From NCBI GenBank assembly GCA_035575235.1, contig DATLYA010000161.1, forward strand, positions 1 to 7,299: DNA of 7,299 nucleotides, in the 5' to 3' direction. This document shows positions 4,710 through 7,299 of this stretch, piece after piece. This DNA is from SYOC01 sp035575235 (GTDB taxonomy: Bacteria; Desulfobacterota; Binatia; Bin18). The first letter of the stretch is position 1. Each line of letters opens with the position of its first letter. A program made the translations under genes and the position numbers. Below the pieces are notes generated by a model that saw nothing but the letters and a program-made list of their open reading frames with translations, searched no databases and was not told the origin of the DNA.

Positions 4710-7229
4710 ATGCAACACTATGATCCGCGGACCTGGAGTATTCAGCATCCTCTGGCGGCCATGTTCGTCTTTTTCGCGCTTTCCGGGCTGTTCCTTTGGG
4801 GTAATGTCCGGGTGCAAAAGGCCGGCATCCTCGACAGTGATGTCATTTTGCGTGAAGACGATCCTTTTCAACAGATGAACCGCTACGTGCAAGACAAGGT
4901 GCATGAAGGGTTCGAGGGCAGGGAAATCATTCCCTTTGTGATCAATACCGGCGTTCATGCTCTGAAAGATGCGGAAAAGATCCTCCAGGTTACGCGCGCG
5001 GCACAGCAGGCGTTCGGCGAGACCGTGGTGAGTCTGGCGACCACGCCTGCGTATCACGACACCGGAGAAACGTTGCTTGACGAGCCGTATATCACAAAGG
5101 CTCGTCTGGCCGCGCCGCAGTTTCATATAGAAGAATGGCGCGCTCAGGTTGCGAACGACGCCGGGGTGTTTGGCTTGTTGGTGGGGCGGGAGTTTTCCTG
5201 GGCGTCGGTCGTGCGCTATTTGCCCCCCGGTTATGACGAAATTGCAGAGTTTCGCCGCACGGTGGAGTTTCTCGAAGGACGGCCCATCCCTTGGTGGGAA
5301 TGGTTGTGGAAGAAAGACATTACGCCACAGGAGCCGTGGCTGGGCGTGAGCGGCTGGACGATGGGTCGAGGACTCATCGATCAAGGATTGAACGTCGATA
5401 TTCTCTCGTTAGTCTTTCTGGGCGTGTGGCTGACGCTGCCTGTCTTTTGGGTGACTCTGGGTTCAGGGCGCGCCGCCCTCGTCGGCGTTGGCGTCATGGT
5501 GATTGGCGGGTTTGTGTGGACCCGCGGGGCCATGGGGTTGATCGGAGTTCCAGAACGAGTGTTTTCCTTGCTGGCGTACGCCAGCGTGATTGTCCAAGGA
5601 ACCAGCTTCGCCCTACACAAGTTCTCCGCCTTGGCGGAGAGCAACGCCGACGACCGTGTGCAGGGCTGGCTCCACGCGCGGGCGGTGGATGGACTGCTGG
5701 CGACGACCGCGCTCATTTCCGCTTTTGGGTTTGCGACGTTGTGGTCATTTGGCCTCAAACCCATTCGCGAACTGGGCGTAGGCGCCTCTCTCGGCGTTGT
5801 CTGGTTGTTGTTCATGGCCACCTGTGTTCTGCCCGCCTGCGATGTGCTGACAGCGCCTTCTTCCCTGCGGCAGAAGCCACTCTCTCTGCAAACGCAGAAC
5901 CGCTTGAAAGGGCTCAAGAGATTCTCCACCGTGATTGACCGTCTGGCCGTCAGCTGCCGACATGGCGCCGCGTGGCTCGCCGCCGGATATCGTCCGTGGG
6001 CGGTGACGGTAGGAGTCTGCGGGGCGTTCATCGTTGCGGCTGTGGTGTTTTTGCAGGGGGATATTCCAAGCTATACCCGTGCACTAGAGTTTATCCGCGG
6101 CACCCTCGTGGAGCGTGAAGCGCGCATTCTGAACCGACCCGGTAACGTCGGGTTTGAGTTTCTTGATCTCTTAGTCGAATCGCGGCGAGGCGACACCCTG
6201 GCGTCGCCACACTTTTTGGCGCGCGCCTGGGAGTTTCAAACCGCCGTGAAAACTCTCCCAGGCAGCCGCGAAACCTCGTCCATTATCGGCACGGTGCGGC
6301 AGATTGCGAGGGAATCGTTCAGGAAGCCGCTGCCAGAGACTCCAGAGGAAGTGGCGGCGGCGTTTTTTCTCATCGAGAATCGGCTCGCGCCTGCCGTGCA
6401 ACGGCAACTCTATTTCCCCAAAGGACTGCGCATTGCTGTTTCGTATGGGACTGATGATAGTGTGGAATTAGGACGTTTTCGGGATGCGATCTTGACGCTG
6501 GCTCAGCACGCGTTCCCTGATTTACAAGTCACTCCCTTCAACAAGGTGCCGCTCTATCCCCAGGTGGATAAGTATGTGCGCGAAGGAAAAGTGAGCAACA
6601 TCTTTACCTCACAAATCGGCGTGGCCTGCCTGTGTGGTCTCTTGTTGTGGCGCAACAACCGGCGGTTACGTCGGGCGCGGTTATCGCCAGTCTGGGGCGG
6701 GGTAGTCATGTCATTGCCGCTCTTCTTCGCCACGGCGATCATGGGGCTGACAATGTGGCTGTTCCACATTCCGTTGGATATGGCGACCGCCCCGATTGGC
6801 GCGTTGGCGATCAACGCCGCCACGGATTTTAGCCTGTATATGGCCTTGGCTTACCAGAAACTGATTGACAAATTCTCTCCGTTGGAAGCGCTCCAGCGAA
6901 CGCTGGACGCCGAGGGCAGAGTGATTCTGACTGATTGTCTCCTGAATACGTGTTGTTTTTTGCCGCTGATCAGCTCGCACTTTCTGCCGGTGCGGCAATT
7001 AGGGTGGATGATGGGCCTGATGTTAACAGCGTGCGCGATGGGCTCCCTGCTGTTCATGGCCGCGTTGTTACCGAGGTGCGTGATGCAAAGAGAGGGGCGT
7101 TATGAGAAGGATGTTGTTCTGGTGCATACTGGGGTTGAGCGTTTTTTCCCCGTGGTCACTCGGTATCGCAGCGCCGACCGCGCGCGACATCATCACCCTG
7201 GCGCGCCGGCAACTTCTTCTTCCTGCTGA
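4710..7229 (+). CDS. RND/MMPL-superfamily exporter (HAE3-like)
   Basis: An 839-residue inner-membrane protein when started at ATG 4710. It has the two-fold RND layout: TM1 (about 14-31), a large periplasmic loop (32-228), TM2-TM6 (about 230-377), a cytoplasmic linker, TM7 (428-448), a second periplasmic loop (449-629), and TM8-TM12 (about 630-788). TM10 holds 'NAATDFSLYM' with Asp706, matching the proton-relay Asp of MmpL/HAE3 pumps; the equivalent TM4 site reads 'GTSFALHKF', with Ser299 where Asp is usual. This class exports lipids or hydrophobic molecules from the inner membrane using the proton gradient. An in-frame GTG at 4623 would overlap the reductase by 76 nt and add 29 non-membrane residues, so 4710 is preferred (weak GGAT site at 4701-4704). 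The last 43 or so residues (from about 7100) read the next gene out of frame and end at 7229. They look like a frameshift product; with one extra G at 7094-7097 the protein would stop at TGA 7103-7105. The LolA-like gene that follows is a usual partner. The substrate is unknown. Confidence 0.88.
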   Translation: MQHYDPRTWSIQHPLAAMFVFFALSGLFLWGNVRVQKAGILDSDVILREDDPFQQMNRYVQDKVHEGFEGREIIPFVINTGVHALKDAEKILQVTRAAQQAFGETVVSLATTPAYHDTGETLLDEPYITKARLAAPQFHIEEWRAQVANDAGVFGLLVGREFSWASVVRYLPPGYDEIAEFRRTVEFLEGRPIPWWEWLWKKDITPQEPWLGVSGWTMGRGLIDQGLNVDILSLVFLGVWLTLPVFWVTLGSGRAALVGVGVMVIGGFVWTRGAMGLIGVPERVFSLLAYASVIVQGTSFALHKFSALAESNADDRVQGWLHARAVDGLLATTALISAFGFATLWSFGLKPIRELGVGASLGVVWLLFMATCVLPACDVLTAPSSLRQKPLSLQTQNRLKGLKRFSTVIDRLAVSCRHGAAWLAAGYRPWAVTVGVCGAFIVAAVVFLQGDIPSYTRALEFIRGTLVEREARILNRPGNVGFEFLDLLVESRRGDTLASPHFLARAWEFQTAVKTLPGSRETSSIIGTVRQIARESFRKPLPETPEEVAAAFFLIENRLAPAVQRQLYFPKGLRIAVSYGTDDSVELGRFRDAILTLAQHAFPDLQVTPFNKVPLYPQVDKYVREGKVSNIFTSQIGVACLCGLLLWRNNRRLRRARLSPVWGGVVMSLPLFFATAIMGLTMWLFHIPLDMATAPIGALAINAATDFSLYMALAYQKLIDKFSPLEALQRTLDAEGRVILTDCLLNTCCFLPLISSHFLPVRQLGWMMGLMLTACAMGSLLFMAALLPRCVMQREGRYEKDVVLVHTGVERFFPVVTRYRSADRARHHHPGAPATSSSC
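7092..7097 (+). promoter_or_regulatory. Ribosome binding site of the LolA-like gene
   Basis: GAGGGG lies just ahead of ATG 7102, and its GAGG core gives a spacing of about 6 nt. It is the strongest Shine-Dalgarno in the operon. It contains the GGGG run discussed as a possible indel site. Confidence 0.65.
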
Positions 7230-7299
7230 ACTGACCCAAGGTGAGATGACCGTCTATCGCGGCGACTCGGTCAAGCGCTCATGCGCGTTTGTGATGGGG
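7102..7299 (+). CDS. LolA-like outer-membrane lipoprotein-sorting protein, N-terminal fragment
   Basis: These are the first 66 codons of a gene that leaves the window on the right. It opens with a signal peptide: basic MRR, hydrophobic core about 4-20 (LFWCILGLSVF), and a likely signal peptidase I site after the alanines near 23-24 (GIA-A). The Cys at 8 is not in a lipobox position. The mature part, 'ARDIITLARRQLLLPAELTQGEMTVYRGDSVKRSCAFVMG', resembles the first strands of LolA-like proteins often found beside RND/MMPL exporters, where 'GEMTV' opens the half-barrel that shields a lipid or hydrophobic ligand in the periplasm. It likely accepts cargo from the upstream pump and carries it to the outer membrane. 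The start is well supported by GAGGGG at 7092-7097. Only about a quarter of the expected length is visible, so the family call rests on the signal peptide, one motif region and context. Confidence 0.72.
   Translation, partial: MRRMLFWCILGLSVFSPWSLGIAAPTARDIITLARRQLLLPAELTQGEMTVYRGDSVKRSCAFVMG

Noticed and set aside
5623..5640. Perfect TCTCCGCC-TT-GGCGGAGA palindrome
   Set aside because: It lies inside the exporter frame, encoding the FSALAES segment, with no T-tract; likely a coincidence of codon use.
5291..5938. 215-residue plus-strand open frame inside the exporter gene
   Set aside because: Arg-rich out-of-frame translation of TM2-TM6; the exporter frame carries the conserved helices.
4689..6031. 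Long minus-strand open frames (4689-5384 and 5381-6031) opposite the exporter
   Set aside because: They mirror a membrane protein with clear RND layout; their Pro/Arg/His/Ser-rich composition is typical of antisense shadows in GC-rich DNA.
6188..6207. GGCGAC/GTCGCC inverted repeat
   Set aside because: Short and wholly inside the exporter coding sequence; expected by chance at this GC content.
1..7299. CRISPR arrays, tRNA/rRNA genes, insertion sequences, attachment sites
   Set aside because: No regularly spaced direct repeats, cloverleaf-like segments, transposase motifs or flanking terminal repeats were seen on either strand.

Overview
The window reads as chromosomal DNA of a moderately GC-rich Gram-negative bacterium. 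The evidence for a Gram-negative host is a 12-helix RND-type membrane protein followed directly by a secreted LolA-like (outer-membrane lipoprotein-sorting) protein. Both only make sense in a cell with a periplasm and outer membrane. The sequence alone does not allow a species or phylum call. An uncultured proteobacterial or related lineage with secondary metabolism would fit, but that is inference.

Layout. The left part is on the minus strand. Bases 1-156 hold the first 52 codons of a CaiB/BaiF-type (family III) CoA-transferase, cut by the window edge. A 266-bp gap (157-422) follows, with a strong compound hairpin at 293-337 and no convincing gene. Bases 423-2156 encode a soluble PAS-GAF-HisKA-HATPase sensor histidine kinase. 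A 284-bp divergent intergenic region (2157-2440) carries a candidate minus-strand promoter and a small perfect inverted repeat.

The right part is a plus-strand operon that runs off the window: an O-methyltransferase (2441-3457), an extended SDR/thioester-reductase-like enzyme (3469-4698), an RND/MMPL-superfamily exporter (4710 to 7229 as read), and the start of a LolA-like periplasmic protein (7102 onward). The gaps between the first three genes are both 11 bp. The last two genes overlap by 128 bp, which probably reflects a frameshift at a GGGG run (7094-7097) rather than a natural arrangement.

How the genes may work together. The operon pairs two tailoring enzymes (a SAM-dependent O-methylation and an NAD(P)H-dependent reduction, probably of an acyl or aryl thioester) with an export module (RND pump plus periplasmic LolA-like carrier). 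The same kinds of parts occur in gene clusters that make and place lipid-like or polyene/aryl compounds in the outer membrane. The most economical reading is the edge of a biosynthesis-and-export cluster for a hydrophobic product, with the rest of the pathway expected downstream. The divergent cytosolic histidine kinase could be its regulator, but no response regulator lies in the window. The product cannot be named from this sequence.
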